DNA of 64,000 bases. Source: Sphingorhabdus sp. EL138. GTDB lineage: Bacteria; Pseudomonadota; Alphaproteobacteria; Sphingomonadales; Sphingomonadaceae. The notes under the pieces are model-generated. The model worked only from the letters and a program-made list of their open reading frames with translations. It searched no databases and was not told the DNA's origin. Every line of letters starts with the position of its first letter. The first letter of the stretch is position 1. The DNA lies in NCBI RefSeq assembly GCF_945882965.1, contig NZ_CAMCWY010000004.1:62001-126000 (forward strand), given 5' to 3'. The position numbers were made by a program, and so were the translations under genes. Shown piece by piece: positions 38,162-48,292 of this stretch.

Positions 38162-40837
38162 TTAGGCCGCTAGTTTCCGCAAGACATAATGCAAAATGCC
38201 GCCGTTCATGAAATACTCGACTTCGTTCGCGGTGTCGATGCGGCACAAAGTGTCGAAATTGAACGTTGAGCCATCCTTGCGGGTGACCATCACGGTTACC
38301 GTCTGACGCGGCTGAAGCTTTCCAACGCTGGTGATCGTGAAGCTATCATCTGCGGTCAGGCCAAGCGTTGTCCGGCTTTCGCCATCCATGAATTGTAGCG
38401 GCAACACGCCCATGCCAACCAAGTTGGAACGGTGGATGCGTTCGAAGCTTTCGACGATGACGGCGCGAACGCCGAGCAGGTTGGTGCCCTTTGCCGCCCA
38501 ATCGCGCGAAGATCCGGTGCCATATTCCTTGCCGGCGATGACCACCAAGGGTGTGCCGTCGGCTTTATGCTTCATGGCCGCGTCGTAGATCGGCATGACT
38601 TCGCCTTGGTAGCTGCTCATGCCGCCTTCGATGCCGGGGACCATTTCGTTCTTGATGCGAATATTCGCAAAGGTGCCGCGCATCATGACTTCATGGTGGC
38701 CGCGCCGCGCGCCGTAGCTGTTAAAATCTGCCTTGCTCACCTGATGCTCTAACAAGAATTTACCAGCAGGGCTGTCCGCCTTGATGCTGCCGGCAGGCGA
38801 GATATGGTCGGTGGTGATGGAATCGCCCAAGATCGCCAGCGGCTTTGCCTCGATGATATCCATCACCGGCGCGGGCGTCATGCTCATGCCTTCAAAATAG
38901 GGCGGATTGGCGACATAAGTCGATCCAGCGCGCCATGTATAGGTGTCCGAACCTTCGACCTGAATCTTCTGCCAATGTGCATCGCCTTCATAGACCTTGG
39001 CATAACGCGCAGTGAACATCGAACGGTCGATGTTTGCGGTCATGACGTCATGCACCTCTTGGTTGGTGGGCCAGATATCGCGCAGATACACGTCCGAACC
39101 GTCGGTCGCTTGGCCAATTGGCGTCGTGGTGAAGTCTTCGGTCACGGTGCCCTTGAGCGCATAAGCGACCACCAAGGGCGGTGAAGCCAAGAAGTTCGCG
39201 CGCACATCGGGCGACACGCGGCCCTCAAAGTTGCGGTTGCCCGAAATGACCGAGGCGGCCACGATATCATGGCCGTTAATCGCCGCCGAAATCGGCTCTG
39301 CCAATGGGCCCGAGTTACCGATGCAGGTGGTGCAGCCATAGCCGACCAAGTTAAAGCCAACCGCGTCGAGATCCGCAGTCAATCCGGCACGATCGAGATA
39401 ATCAGTTACAACCTGCGACCCCGGTGCGAGCGAGGTTTTCACCCATGGCTTAGGGCGCAAGCCAAAGGCATTGGCCTTACGCGCGACAAGGCCCGCAGCA
39501 ACCAACACGCTTGGGTTCGAGGTATTGGTGCAGCTGGTGATCGCGGCAATCACAACATCGCCATCGCCAATATCATGCGTCTTGCCTTCAACCGCGACGC
39601 GCTTTGCGCTGTCATGCTTGTAGACGTTGATCAAATCGTCGTTGAACACATTGTCGACTTGCGTGAGGATAACCTTGTCCTGCGGGCGCTTAGGTCCGGC
39701 AAGCGACGGGACAACGCTGCCCATGTCGAGTTCCAACGTGTCGGTGAAAATCGGGTCCACCATATCGGCATAAGCCCATAGGCCTTGTTCCTTGGCATAA
39801 GCCTCAACTAAGGCGATCTGGTCCTCATCACGGCCGGTCAGACGTAGATATTCGATGGTCTTTTCATCTATGCCAAAGAAACCACAAGTCGCGCCATATT
39901 CGGGCGCCATGTTTGCCAATGTCGCACGGTCGGCCAACGACAGCGAGGCAAGGCCGGGGCCATAATATTCGACAAAGCGGCCAACCACGCCCTTGGCGCG
40001 CAGCATTTGCGTTGCGGTCAACACAAGGTCGGTCGCGGTCACGCCCTCGGCCAATGCACTGGTCAGCTTGAAGCCCACCACTTCGGGGATCAACATCGAT
40101 ACCGGCTGGCCCAGCATTGCGGCCTCCGCCTCAATCCCGCCAACGCCCCAGCCCAGCACGCCAAGGCCATTGACCATTGTCGTGTGGCTATCGGTACCCA
40201 CGCAGGTGTCGGGATAGGCGATTGTCGCGCCGTCAACGCCGGTGCTTGTCCAAACGGCCTGCGCAATATGCTCCAGATTGACCTGATGGCAAATGCCGGT
40301 GCCGGGAGGGACCGCCTTGAAATTGTTCAGCGACTTGGAACCCCATTTTAGAAAGTCATAGCGTTCGGCGTTGCGTTGATATTCGATTTCAACATTCTGT
40401 TCCGCCGCCTTCGGGTGACCAAATTCGTCGACCATGACGCTGTGGTCGATAACCAAATGCACAGGGACGAGCGGGTTAATCTTCGACGGGTCGGCCTGCA
40501 ACGCGGTCATGGCATCGCGCATTGCGGCCAAATCGACCACACATGGCACGCCAGTAAAATCCTGCAACAACACGCGGGCAGGGCGATATTGAATTTCGCG
40601 GTCGGACTTCGCGTCCTGCTGCCAATCGATCAACGCCTGCACATCCTGCACCGACACGGTAAAGCCACCATCTTCAAAGCGGAGCAGGTTTTCGAGCAAC
40701 ACCTTCATCGAAAACGGCAGCCGCGACACATCGCCCAATTTCTCCGAAACCTTTTTGATCGAGAAATAATCCACCGTCTTGCCGCCAGCGGTCAAGGTGG
40801 AGCGGGTTTGCAGGCTGTCTAATCCGATTGCGGTCAT
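38162..40837 (-). CDS. acnA: Aconitate hydratase A
   Basis: Interconverts citrate and isocitrate in the TCA cycle. 891 residues, normal for AcnA/IRP type. The [4Fe-4S] ligands lie in [15 protein letters not shown] and [14 protein letters not shown], and the swivel domain contains [19 protein letters not shown] 40837 begins MTAIGLDSL; an upstream in-frame ATG extends through non-conserved sequence. Downstream it converges with the CitE-like gene across a family-2 repeat. Confidence 0.96.
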   Translation of the reverse strand: MTAIGLDSLQTRSTLTAGGKTVDYFSIKKVSEKLGDVSRLPFSMKVLLENLLRFEDGGFTVSVQDVQALIDWQQDAKSDREIQYRPARVLLQDFTGVPCVVDLAAMRDAMTALQADPSKINPLVPVHLVIDHSVMVDEFGHPKAAEQNVEIEYQRNAERYDFLKWGSKSLNNFKAVPPGTGICHQVNLEHIAQAVWTSTGVDGATIAYPDTCVGTDSHTTMVNGLGVLGWGVGGIEAEAAMLGQPVSMLIPEVVGFKLTSALAEGVTATDLVLTATQMLRAKGVVGRFVEYYGPGLASLSLADRATLANMAPEYGATCGFFGIDEKTIEYLRLTGRDEDQIALVEAYAKEQGLWAYADMVDPIFTDTLELDMGSVVPSLAGPKRPQDKVILTQVDNVFNDDLINVYKHDSAKRVAVEGKTHDIGDGDVVIAAITSCTNTSNPSVLVAAGLVARKANAFGLRPKPWVKTSLAPGSQVVTDYLDRAGLTADLDAVGFNLVGYGCTTCIGNSGPLAEPISAAINGHDIVAASVISGNRNFEGRVSPDVRANFLASPPLVVAYALKGTVTEDFTTTPIGQATDGSDVYLRDIWPTNQEVHDVMTANIDRSMFTARYAKVYEGDAHWQKIQVEGSDTYTWRAGSTYVANPPYFEGMSMTPAPVMDIIEAKPLAILGDSITTDHISPAGSIKADSPAGKFLLEHQVSKADFNSYGARRGHHEVMMRGTFANIRIKNEMVPGIEGGMSSYQGEVMPIYDAAMKHKADGTPLVVIAGKEYGTGSSRDWAAKGTNLLGVRAVIVESFERIHRSNLVGMGVLPLQFMDGESRTTLGLTADDSFTITSVGKLQPRQTVTVMVTRKDGSTFNFDTLCRIDTANEVEYFMNGGILHYVLRKLAA

Positions 40838-41005
40838 GGTATCACTATCCCTAAAAATTGAGGCTTTTGGCCGGATGGGGAAGACAACACGGGTCACCGC
40901 TATCTGCGGCCAATAAACGCGCGCCAAACCAGCGTAAAAGCGGGAGATTCGTTTGCTGGCCGCGCCTTAGCGTAGCAAGGGGCTGGGTGCAAGGTAGGGC
41001 GGGGT

Positions 41006-41036
41006 AAAAAGGCTACCCGCGCGGGCTCTTCCCGCG
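41006..41036 (-). terminator. Putative terminator after the 61-residue FlbD-like gene
   Basis: On the minus strand CGCGGG and CCCGCG form a 6-base stem with a 5-base loop (41036-41020), starting 1 base after the stop, and a run of five T follows at 41010-41006. It separates the small gene from acnA, whose promoter should lie in the rest of the 200-base gap. Confidence 0.5.
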
Positions 41037-41037
41037 A

Positions 41038-41223
41038 TTAGCCGTGCCGCAACGCGTCGGTTACCTCGTCAAGGCTGCCGCGCACGCGGAGTAATTGATC
41101 TTTTCCAAATACGATCAAGCATTCATCATGCGCATTGTCGGCGGCGCGGACGAACTGCACGATTTCAGGATTGACCGAGATTTTTTGGCCGCGAACGTCG
41201 GTCAGGGTGACAAAGGGGATCAT
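41038..41223 (-). CDS. Small FlbD-like protein
   Basis: 61 residues of mostly beta structure: IPFVTLTDVRGQKISVNPEIVQFVRAA then CLIVFGKDQLLRVRGSLDEVTDAL. The pattern resembles the FlbD family of short proteins, which in other bacteria sit in flagellar operons, but no flagellar gene is seen here. AAGGAAA precedes the ATG. The function cannot be fixed. Confidence 0.6.
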   Translation of the reverse strand: MIPFVTLTDVRGQKISVNPEIVQFVRAADNAHDECLIVFGKDQLLRVRGSLDEVTDALRHG

Positions 41224-41305
41224 GCGTTTTCCTTATGAAATTCTATGGCGCGGCTGGGCGTCGCGAGAGCAGTTGTCTTGTCTATCATGTTTATTGTTCG
41301 CCTGC

Positions 41306-41342
41306 GAGGCGTGATGGGCCCCAGCATGAGCTGGGGCGACGG
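41306..41342. repeat. Family-2 repeat, single arm
   Basis: The segment GGGCCCCAGCATGAGCTGG, continuing GGCGACGGG, is one arm of the family-2 palindrome, with a decayed partner before it. It fills part of the crcB leader. Confidence 0.6.
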
Positions 41343-41423
41343 GGGGTGGGGTGTATGGATAGGCGGTCGCCTTCCAGTTTGCTTTGGCTGGCTTTTAATG
41401 TTCAGCGCCGCTACAGCGCGGCC

Positions 41424-41801
41424 ATGAACCCCATCATACTTGTCATGTCTGGCGGAGCCATGGGCGCAGCCTTGCGTTACGGCCTGTCGCGCGCTTTGCC
41501 TGTCGGCGCGGCTGGTTGGCCATGGCCGACCTTTGCCGCAAATGTCGCTGGCGGGCTGTGCATAGGCCTATTGGCGATGTGGCTACTGCGCGGGGACAAT
41601 GCGGCGGAACCGTTGCGTTTGTTTCTGGGTGTGGGCGTTTTGGGCGGGTTTACGACATTTAGCGCCTTCTCGCTGGAAATGGCGCAGATGGTGCAACGAG
41701 GGCAAATGGGCATGGCGGCCCTTTATGCGCTCGCGTCGATTTTATTGGCGCTTGGCGCCGTATTCGCCGGGATGGCGATAGCAAAGGCAATTTGGGCATG
41801 A
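41424..41801 (+). CDS. crcB: Fluoride efflux channel CrcB/Fluc
   Basis: Exports fluoride as a dual-topology dimer in the inner membrane. 125 residues with four membrane helices, the pore signature GGFTTFSAFSLE and the N-terminal GGAMGAALRYGLSR. ATG 41424 was chosen; a longer frame from 41235 translates the repeat upstream. No fluoride riboswitch was recognised in the leader. Its stop overlaps the pseudouridine synthase start (ATGA). Confidence 0.93.
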   Translation: MNPIILVMSGGAMGAALRYGLSRALPVGAAGWPWPTFAANVAGGLCIGLLAMWLLRGDNAAEPLRLFLGVGVLGGFTTFSAFSLEMAQMVQRGQMGMAALYALASILLALGAVFAGMAIAKAIWA

Positions 41802-43042
41802 GTAAGAATGACGAAAAAGGCATACGGCAATTTGTCGTGGCCCCCGATGATGATGGCATACGGTTGGACCGTTGGTTCAAGCGGCATTTGCCCGATGCGT
41901 CGTTCAACATCGTGTCGCGCTGGGCGCGCACGGGGCAATTGCGCGTCGATGGCAAGCGGGCGACGCCAGGCGACCGGTTGCTGGCCGGGCAGACTTTGCG
42001 TGTGCCGCCCGCGGACACGTCAGCGTCTTCAAGCGCGCGACCCGTGCGCAAGCGCCGTGACCTGACCGAAGACGAAATGGAATTCGCGCTGAGCATGGTC
42101 ATCCACAAGGATGACGCCGCCTTGGTGATTAACAAGCCGGCTGGCCTTGCGACGCAGGGCGGAACCAAGACCGAGCACCATGTCGATGGCTTGCTCGATG
42201 CCTTGGGTTTTGAACTCGATAACCGGCCAAAGCTTGTCCACCGTTTGGACAAGGATACCTCGGGCGCGTTGTTGCTGGCGCGGACATCGCGGTCGGCGGG
42301 GCATTTTGCCAAGGCATTTTCATCGCGCACTGCGCGCAAGGTTTATTGGGCCTTGGTCGTCGGCGTGCCCGACATTGCCGATGGTTTCATTGACCTGCCC
42401 ATTGGCAAGCAACCCGGCAGCGGCGGCGAAAAAATGCATGTCGATGAAAAAGACGGGCAATCGGCGCGCACCCGCTATCGCATTGTCGAACGCGCGGGCA
42501 ACGCAACTGCGTGGGTTGAGTTGCAGCCTTATACTGGCCGCACACACCAGTTGCGCGTGCATATGGCCGCGATTGGTCACCCGATTGTCGGTGACGGCAA
42601 ATATGGCGGCAAGGACGCGTTTCTGACGGGCACGATCAGCCGCAAAATGCATCTCCACGCCCGCCGCATCCGCATTGACCATCCCTCCGGCCATCAAATC
42701 GACGTTCGCGCCGATATGCCCCCGCATATGAAGGCCAGCTTTGACGATTTGGGCTTCGATATTGAAATGGGTGATGCCTTAGTGCTCGACGCGCCCAAAT
42801 TCAGCGAAACCGCCGAAGGCAAGAAACGCGTTGCAGCCAACATCGCCAAATCCGCGCGCAAAGAGCGCAAGGGCGAACGCCGCTCACGCGGATCGGTGTC
42901 CGACAAGCCCAAGGATAACAAGCGCAGTCAAATGGCCGCAGGCAAGAAAATCGCCGCGAAAAAGCCGGTGATTAAGAAAGCCGTGACGGGTAAAGCGCCT
43001 GCGAAACGGGCGCCTGTAAAGAAGCCTGCGGCGAAGAAGTAG
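41798..43042 (+). CDS. RluA-family pseudouridine synthase (RluC/D type)
   Basis: Converts uridines of 23S rRNA to pseudouridine. 414 residues: an S4-like RNA-binding domain at the start (GIRLDRWFKRHLPDASFNIVSRWARTGQLRVDGKRA), the catalytic domain with VHRLDKDTSGALLLAR (catalytic Asp) and GRTHQLRVHM, and a Lys/Ala/Pro-rich tail of about 80 residues after 340. The tail is longer than in E. coli RluC/D and probably helps ribosome binding. Which uridines are modified cannot be read from the sequence. Confidence 0.92.
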   Translation: MSKNDEKGIRQFVVAPDDDGIRLDRWFKRHLPDASFNIVSRWARTGQLRVDGKRATPGDRLLAGQTLRVPPADTSASSSARPVRKRRDLTEDEMEFALSMVIHKDDAALVINKPAGLATQGGTKTEHHVDGLLDALGFELDNRPKLVHRLDKDTSGALLLARTSRSAGHFAKAFSSRTARKVYWALVVGVPDIADGFIDLPIGKQPGSGGEKMHVDEKDGQSARTRYRIVERAGNATAWVELQPYTGRTHQLRVHMAAIGHPIVGDGKYGGKDAFLTGTISRKMHLHARRIRIDHPSGHQIDVRADMPPHMKASFDDLGFDIEMGDALVLDAPKFSETAEGKKRVAANIAKSARKERKGERRSRGSVSDKPKDNKRSQMAAGKKIAAKKPVIKKAVTGKAPAKRAPVKKPAAKK

Positions 43043-43060
43043 GTCGCCTCATGTTGAATG

Positions 43061-43150
43061 CGTCACCCTGAGCTTGGTTCAGGGTCTATCGCGCCATCCG
43101 ACCGGCGGTTGCGGTCGAGAAATGGACCCTGAAACAAGTTCAGGGTGACG
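43061..43150. repeat. Family-1 palindromic repeat, copy 2
   Basis: Left arm CGTCACCCTGAGCTTGGTTC, right arm CCTGAAACAAGTTCAGGGTG, loop of about 45 bases, between the rlu and HAD genes. Its right end continues as a decaying tandem array. Confidence 0.85.
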
Positions 43151-43241
43151 ACGGAAGAGTTCAGGGTGACGGGGAAGAGTTCAGGGTGACGATGGTAAAC
43201 GTTCGGGATGTTGGGTAAGAGTTCAGTATGATGGGGAGGCC
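43139..43241. repeat. Tandem 20-22-base units from the end of the palindromic repeat
   Basis: TTCAGGGTGACG-type units begin at 43139, 43160, 43180, 43202 and 43222, spacing 21, 20, 22, 20, and lose similarity with distance. The last unit carries GGGGAGG, which serves as the Shine-Dalgarno of the next gene. Confidence 0.7.
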
Positions 43242-43246
43242 TATTA

Positions 43247-43918
43247 GTGACCAAATTGCGCACACGCCTTGCCATATTTGATTGCGACGGGACTTTGGTC
43301 GACAGCCAGGCCAATATCTGCATGGCGATGGAGCATGCATTTGAGGGCGCTGGGCTGACGCCGCCGCTGCGGCACGATATAAGGCGCGTGGTTGGCCTGT
43401 CTTTAGTGGAATCGATGCAGGTGTTGTTTCCCGATGCCGATGACACAACCCATCATGACTTGGCTGAACATTATCGGGCTGCGTTCCTCAATTTGCGTAA
43501 CAATGGCTTGGTGGACGAACCCTTATATGACGGCATCGCCGCCTTATTGTCCGAATTGGCCGAAGATGGATGGTATCTGGGCGTGGCGACGGGCAAGCCC
43601 GAACGCGGGCTAATCCGCTGTCTCGACCATCATGCGATTAAGGGCTTGTTCGTCAGCTTACAAACCGCCGACCGTCACCCGTCCAAGCCGCACCCGTCAA
43701 TGGTGTATCAGGCCTTGGCCGATGCCGGCGCGGAGGCACGCGATGCGGTGGTTATTGGCGATACGGTGTATGACATCCATATGGGCCGTGCGGCAGGAAC
43801 GCGGACCGTGGGCGTCAATTGGGGCTATCACAGCGTTGCAGAGTTGCATGCAGCAGGGGCAGACTATATCGCCGAAAGCATGGACGATCTGAAGGCCTAT
43901 CTAAAGGATTTTGCATGA
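43247..43918 (+). CDS. HAD-IA hydrolase, phosphoglycolate phosphatase-like
   Basis: 223 residues. Motif I is FDCDGTLVDSQ (nucleophile Asp), motif II GVATGKPERG (Thr), motif III Lys in HPSKPHPSM and motif IV VIGDTVYDIHMG. The cap domain is helical, subfamily IA. Closest in pattern to Gph-type phosphatases, though sphingomonad relatives are also placed near ATP12. The start is GTG at 43247 with GGGGAGG seven bases upstream. It couples to the small membrane protein by ATGA. Confidence 0.88.
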   Translation: MTKLRTRLAIFDCDGTLVDSQANICMAMEHAFEGAGLTPPLRHDIRRVVGLSLVESMQVLFPDADDTTHHDLAEHYRAAFLNLRNNGLVDEPLYDGIAALLSELAEDGWYLGVATGKPERGLIRCLDHHAIKGLFVSLQTADRHPSKPHPSMVYQALADAGAEARDAVVIGDTVYDIHMGRAAGTRTVGVNWGYHSVAELHAAGADYIAESMDDLKAYLKDFA

Positions 43919-44154
43919 CACCAATGGATGACAAGGCCCGCGCAGAAATGCAGGCACAATATCGCTTTCTGGTCATCAACCTGTGCCGGATTTTGGGCGC
44001 TATCATGCTGGTCGTGGGCCTCGCCGCCATCGCGCGGGAGGCATTTGGAATCCCTAAGGCCGCAGGATATCTGTTATTTGCCTTCGGCATGCTCAACTTT
44101 ATTCTCGTCCCTGTATTCCTGTCCAAAAGATGGAAAAGTAAGCCGGATCTATGA
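43915..44154 (+). CDS. Small two-helix membrane protein
   Basis: 79 residues. A charged N-terminus (MTPMDDKARAEMQAQ) leads to two hydrophobic helices (LCRILGAIMLVVGLAAIA, and AAGYLLFAFGMLNFILVPVFL) and a basic end. It overlaps both neighbours by 4 bases, so it is translated as part of the HAD-ATP12 operon. No known family recognised. Confidence 0.75.
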   Translation: MTPMDDKARAEMQAQYRFLVINLCRILGAIMLVVGLAAIAREAFGIPKAAGYLLFAFGMLNFILVPVFLSKRWKSKPDL

Positions 44155-44852
44155 GGCGGTTTTGGAAAGAAGTTACGCTTGAGCCGACCCCGTCGGGCCA
44201 AGCCGTCCGGCTTGACGGGCGTCCAGTAAAGACACCCACTGGCAATGCGCTCGCGCTGCCGACGCAGAAAATGGCGGACGCGGTGGTGGCCGAGTGGAAA
44301 GCGGTGGAAAAAAAACTCAACCCGATTTTGATGCCTGTAACCGGCTTTGCCAATGCCGCGATCGACCGTATTGCGCCGGATCACGCTGGCTTTGCCGCCG
44401 CCATTGCCGCTTATGGCGAGACCGACCTTTTCTGCTATCGCGCCGCGGCTGGTGAGGCGCTTGCCGACCGGCAGGCCCAGATTTGGGACCCGTGGCTGAA
44501 TTGGGCACAGGGACGCTATGACATCCACTTTGTGATTGTCGAAGGCATCATGCACCAGCCGCAACCCGCGGCAACGCTGGAGATATTGCGCGGGGCGGTT
44601 GCCGCGCGCGGGGCATTTGAGCTCGCGGCAATGGCGAAGCTTGCGCATTTGTCGGGATCGCTCGTGGCAAGCTTGGCCGTCATGGAGCGCGCTGCCACAC
44701 CCGAAGACATTTGGAGCGCCGCTTGCCTCGATGAGCTTTGGCAGGAAGAATTATGGGGCGCCGACCATTGGGCGCAGAAAAACCGCAACGACCGCGCCGG
44801 CGAATTTATGGCGGCCGCCCGCTTTCTCGATCTGCTGACGCCCGGAACATAG
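44151..44852 (+). CDS. ATP12-family F1-ATPase assembly chaperone
   Basis: 233 residues. ATP12 proteins bind the F1 alpha subunit before assembly, in mitochondria and alphaproteobacteria. Markers: RFWKEVTLEP, AVRLDGRPVKTPTGNALALPT, AVVAEWKAV, the ETDLFCYRA segment and EELWGADHWAQKNRND near the end. The operon with HAD hydrolase and small membrane protein, and no atp genes nearby, is usual for these bacteria. Confidence 0.92.
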   Translation: MRRFWKEVTLEPTPSGQAVRLDGRPVKTPTGNALALPTQKMADAVVAEWKAVEKKLNPILMPVTGFANAAIDRIAPDHAGFAAAIAAYGETDLFCYRAAAGEALADRQAQIWDPWLNWAQGRYDIHFVIVEGIMHQPQPAATLEILRGAVAARGAFELAAMAKLAHLSGSLVASLAVMERAATPEDIWSAACLDELWQEELWGADHWAQKNRNDRAGEFMAAARFLDLLTPGT

Positions 44853-44919
44853 GTGAAAACCCATCTCTCAACGGACGATTGCAGCGGGTAATGCAGCGGT
44901 GTACACAAGGATGATAGCC

Positions 44920-45396
44920 ATGGCAGACAGCCCGAGTTTTACCCTACACCCTATTCCAAAGGCCGCCTTTATCGCGGGCTATGCCGGATTATTGCCGCAG
45001 ATCATTGCAGCCGCGATGGTGTTATCGGGGTCCGAATATTACTGGACTAGCCTTGCCTTGGCTTATGGTTATGCCGCCTTTATCTTCAGCTTCATCGGCG
45101 GCATGTGGTGGGCGATTGGTGCGACCACGCGCAAGGATGACGCGTCCGCCAATGGCATATTCGCGCTTGCGGTTGCGCCAAGCCTGCTCGCGCTCGCAAC
45201 CTATGTGCCGTGGATATGGGGCCTGACTTGGCCCGGCCCGTCCTTGGCGTGGCTTGGGTTTTTCCTTTTGCTATCGCCCTTTGGGGATCGCTGGCTAGGC
45301 GCGCGCTGCGCCTTGCCAGCGGGCTGGATGAAGCTGCGTTGGCATTTGTCGATTGGGCTGGGCGGATTGACCCTGTTGCTGGCGGGATTAACTTAA
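44920..45396 (+). CDS. DUF3429 family membrane protein
   Basis: 158 residues with four or five hydrophobic helices (AAFIAGYAGLLPQIIAAAMVL, YGYAAFIFSFIGGMWWAIGA and others). DUF3429 is of unknown function. ATG 44920 has AAGG nine bases upstream; ATG 44911 and GTG 44899 are in frame alternatives. Convergent with gmk with a 10-base gap. Confidence 0.82.
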   Translation: MADSPSFTLHPIPKAAFIAGYAGLLPQIIAAAMVLSGSEYYWTSLALAYGYAAFIFSFIGGMWWAIGATTRKDDASANGIFALAVAPSLLALATYVPWIWGLTWPGPSLAWLGFFLLLSPFGDRWLGARCALPAGWMKLRWHLSIGLGGLTLLLAGLT

Positions 45397-45406
45397 GGTC
45401 GCGGCT

Positions 45407-46060
45407 CTAAGTCGCAGCAATATCGCGGACAAAGCCGATCAGGCCCTTTTGCCGCCGCCGTTTCATACGTTCGGCCGCGAGTATTTGCCGCACTTTTTCA
45501 AAACAGGCCTGCACATCATCGTTGATCAGCACATAGTCATAGCCGTCCCAATGCCCGATTTCCGCCTTTGCGCGGCTCATTCGGTCGCTAATAACGGCTT
45601 CGCTGTCCTGCGCGCGGCTTAATAAGCGGCGCTCTAGCTCTTCAATCGATGGGGGCAAGATGAAAACGCGCACGACATCAGGGCCGGCCTCTTGATATAA
45701 TTGCTGCGCGCCTTGCCAGTCGATGTCGAACAGGACATCGCAACCTGCCGCAAGCTGTTGCTCAACGGGGCCCTTTGGCGTGCCGTAACGGTTACCAAAA
45801 ACATGCGCCCATTCCAGAAACTCCCCGTCCGCCGCCATTTGCTTGAATGTCGCGACATCGGTGAAGTGATAATGCACGCCCTCAATTTCGCCGGGCCGGG
45901 GGGGACGGGTTGTGTAGGATACCGACAAGGCGATCTTTTCATCCGCATCCAGCAACATGCGCGAAAGCGTGGATTTGCCAGCGCCGGAAGGCGACGAAAG
46001 GACGAACAGGAGGCCGCGGCGCTCCAATTCATAAGGCTTGTGGGTATTGTTATGGGCCAT
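45407..46060 (-). CDS. gmk: Guanylate kinase
   Basis: Phosphorylates GMP to GDP with ATP. 217 residues. P-loop FVLSSPSGAGKSTLSR near residue 20, GMP-binding SVSYTTRPPRPGEIEGVHYHF, then EWAHVFGNRYGTPKG and DIDWQGAQQL. Transcribed away from nothing close: 69 bases separate it from the 64-residue gene upstream. Confidence 0.96.
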   Translation of the reverse strand: MAHNNTHKPYELERRGLLFVLSSPSGAGKSTLSRMLLDADEKIALSVSYTTRPPRPGEIEGVHYHFTDVATFKQMAADGEFLEWAHVFGNRYGTPKGPVEQQLAAGCDVLFDIDWQGAQQLYQEAGPDVVRVFILPPSIEELERRLLSRAQDSEAVISDRMSRAKAEIGHWDGYDYVLINDDVQACFEKVRQILAAERMKRRRQKGLIGFVRDIAAT

Positions 46061-46129
46061 AGCCGCTACTGCGCGAAAGGGCAGGTCGGCGTCAAGAGGG
46101 AAGCGCGGTCGGTGCGTGACGAAAGCGGG

Positions 46130-46324
46130 TTAGGCGTCCTTACGCTCTTTGCGATTGTCATAGATGGTTTTGGCCAAAATTGCGCCGCCAACAAGCAACA
46201 GGCCCGGTACTGAGCGGCTCGCCAAGCGTGTAGCCGCCAGACCAATGCCAGCGCCCAACAAGCCATGACCCTGCTTGCGTCCAATAACTTCGCCGATAAC
46301 GGCCCCTGCAATGGATTTTAGCAT
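46130..46324 (-). CDS. Small glycine-rich membrane protein
   Basis: 64 residues: LKSIAGAVIGEVIGRKQGHG, then LLGAGIGLAATRL and a second hydrophobic stretch SVPGLLLVGGAILAKTIYD, ending RKERKDA. It could be glycine-zipper-like. GAGATG-type Shine-Dalgarno precedes ATG 46324. It starts 10 bases after fumC ends, so it is the third gene of the sspB-fumC unit. Family not recognised. Confidence 0.7.
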   Translation of the reverse strand: MLKSIAGAVIGEVIGRKQGHGLLGAGIGLAATRLASRSVPGLLLVGGAILAKTIYDNRKERKDA

Positions 46325-46334
46325 GAAGCATCTC

Positions 46335-47726
46335 CTAAACCATATTCTCTGGCCTGACATGGGCATCGAAAGTGGCTTCGTCAACCAGTCCGGACGCCAA
46401 CGCGGCTTCGCGCAGGGTGGTTCCGTCGCGATGCGCCTGTTTGGCGATCGCAGCGGCATTGTCATAACCGATGATTGGTGCAAGCGCGGTGATGAGCATT
46501 AGTGAGCGATCAACCAAGTCAGCGATGCGCGCGCGGTCGGGTTCAAGGCCATCGACGCAGTTTTTGGCAAAGCTGTCCATGCCGATGCTCAGCAATTCGA
46601 TCGAACGCAGGACATTTGCACCAATCATCGGCTTGAACACATTAAGCTCAAGATGCCCCTGCATTCCGCCAACAGTCACCGCCTGATGGTTGCCGATCAC
46701 TTGCGCGGCCACCATTGTCAGCATCTCGCATTGCGTCGGGTTGACCTTGCCCGGCATGATCGAGCTGCCGGGTTCATTTTCTGGGAGGATCAGCTCGCCA
46801 AGCCCGGCGCGGGGACCGGAGCTTAGCAAGCGGATATCATTGGCGATCTTGGTCAGTGCAACCCCAAGCGTATTTAGCGTGCCCGACATTTGCACCAGCG
46901 CGTCATTTGATGCCAAAGCTTCGAACATGTTGGCGGCAGGCGCAAACGCGATGTTCGTTGCGGTGGAGATTTCGGTCGCCATTGCCCTATTGAAACCCTT
47001 GGGCGCATTCAGGCCCGTACCGACCGCAGTGCCGCCCTGCGCCAGTTTCTGAACATGATGGACGAGGGCGAAGTCTATGCTGGCACGGCATCCCGCAAGC
47101 TGCGCGACAAAGGCGGAAAATTCCTTCCCCAGCGTTAGCGGCGTCGCATCCTGCAAATGGGTGCGGCCGATTTTGATGATGTCGCCCCAGGTGGCGCTTT
47201 TTTGTGATAGTGCATCGGTCAGGCGAACCAAAGCGGGCAGCAGATCATTATGCACCGCCAATACGGTCGCGACATGCAACGCCGTGGGAAAGCTGTCGTT
47301 CGACGATTGGCCCATGTTGACATGGTCATTGGGATGCACAGGCGTTTTGCCACCGCGCGTTCCCGTCAGCGCTTCATTCGCGATGCCGGCAATCACCTCG
47401 TTCACATTCATGTTCGATTGTGTGCCGCTGCCTGTCTGCCAGATGACGAGCGGGAACTGCGTATCATATGTGCCAGTCAATATTGCGTCCGCCGCCGTTA
47501 TGATGGCGTCAGCAATGTTGGCCTCTAGCGCCCCTGACGCCTTATGCGTCAACGCCGCCGCCCGCTTTACATGTGCAAGGCCGTAAATAATCCCCATCGG
47601 CATGCGTTCATGCGCAGGGAAGGGGAAGTTGGCGATGCTTCGCTGCGTCTGCGCGCCCCAATAGGCGTTTGCGGGGACATCAATTGGCCCAAAACTGTCG
47701 GTTTCCGTGCGGGTTGCCCCCGTCAC
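46335..47726 (-). CDS. fumC: Class II fumarate hydratase
   Basis: Hydrates fumarate to L-malate; oxygen-stable, iron-free. 463 residues, normal. The superfamily signature [15 protein letters not shown] is present, and [18 protein letters not shown] and [19 protein letters not shown] complete the active site. It overlaps sspB by 4 bases. Together with acnA it represents the TCA cycle here. Confidence 0.96.
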   Translation of the reverse strand: MTGATRTETDSFGPIDVPANAYWGAQTQRSIANFPFPAHERMPMGIIYGLAHVKRAAALTHKASGALEANIADAIITAADAILTGTYDTQFPLVIWQTGSGTQSNMNVNEVIAGIANEALTGTRGGKTPVHPNDHVNMGQSSNDSFPTALHVATVLAVHNDLLPALVRLTDALSQKSATWGDIIKIGRTHLQDATPLTLGKEFSAFVAQLAGCRASIDFALVHHVQKLAQGGTAVGTGLNAPKGFNRAMATEISTATNIAFAPAANMFEALASNDALVQMSGTLNTLGVALTKIANDIRLLSSGPRAGLGELILPENEPGSSIMPGKVNPTQCEMLTMVAAQVIGNHQAVTVGGMQGHLELNVFKPMIGANVLRSIELLSIGMDSFAKNCVDGLEPDRARIADLVDRSLMLITALAPIIGYDNAAAIAKQAHRDGTTLREAALASGLVDEATFDAHVRPENMV

Positions 47727-48199
47727 TTTGTCCGTCCGAAGTCCACGCTGACGACGTTTGAGCCGTCTTCGACGACGGCAGAGGGGACGTCGTTACCGGC
47801 TTCTTCATGCTGTTCGGGCGCGCCGTCGCCTGCGTCAACGTGGAACTGTAACGCGAAGTCTACGGCGGGGTCCACAAAGGCGGTGATCGCGGAATAGGGG
47901 ATCAACAGATGCGACGGGATCTGGCTGAACGACAGGCCAACTTCGAAATGTTCTGCCTCCACCTTCAGGTCCCAATATTTGTGCTGGAGCACAATGGTCA
48001 TCTCGTCAGGGAAGCGTTCATGCAGATGTTGCGGAATGGCAACGCCGGGGGCTTGAGTCTTGAAAGTAATGTAGAAATGATGGTCGCCGGGTAGGCCATC
48101 GCGGGCGACATTGCCGAGCACACGGCCCACCACCGCGCGCAATGCCTCTTGCACAACGTCATCATAAGGAATCAGGCTATCAACATGCTCTTCAGTCAT
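47723..48199 (-). CDS. sspB: ClpXP adaptor SspB, alphaproteobacterial type
   Basis: Delivers ssrA-tagged proteins to ClpXP. 158 residues from ATG 48199. The N-terminal part folds as the substrate-binding domain ([21 protein letters not shown], then [39 protein letters not shown]). A flexible acidic linker leads to a short C-terminal ClpX-docking tail ([11 protein letters not shown]). Divergent from hisB across 93 bases and coupled to fumC. Confidence 0.9.
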   Translation of the reverse strand: MTEEHVDSLIPYDDVVQEALRAVVGRVLGNVARDGLPGDHHFYITFKTQAPGVAIPQHLHERFPDEMTIVLQHKYWDLKVEAEHFEVGLSFSQIPSHLLIPYSAITAFVDPAVDFALQFHVDAGDGAPEQHEEAGNDVPSAVVEDGSNVVSVDFGRTK

Positions 48200-48292
48200 C
48201 GCATCTAGGTGGACCGCCGGGAGCCCGAAATCAAGACGCTTATTGCCGCAAGCCAACTTGCCAAATGCGCTAGTGCGGCTATATCGGCGGCC

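Noticed and set aside
41224-41423. Fluoride riboswitch before crcB
   Set aside because: I could not find the conserved pseudoknot segments; the leader is largely a family-2 repeat arm.
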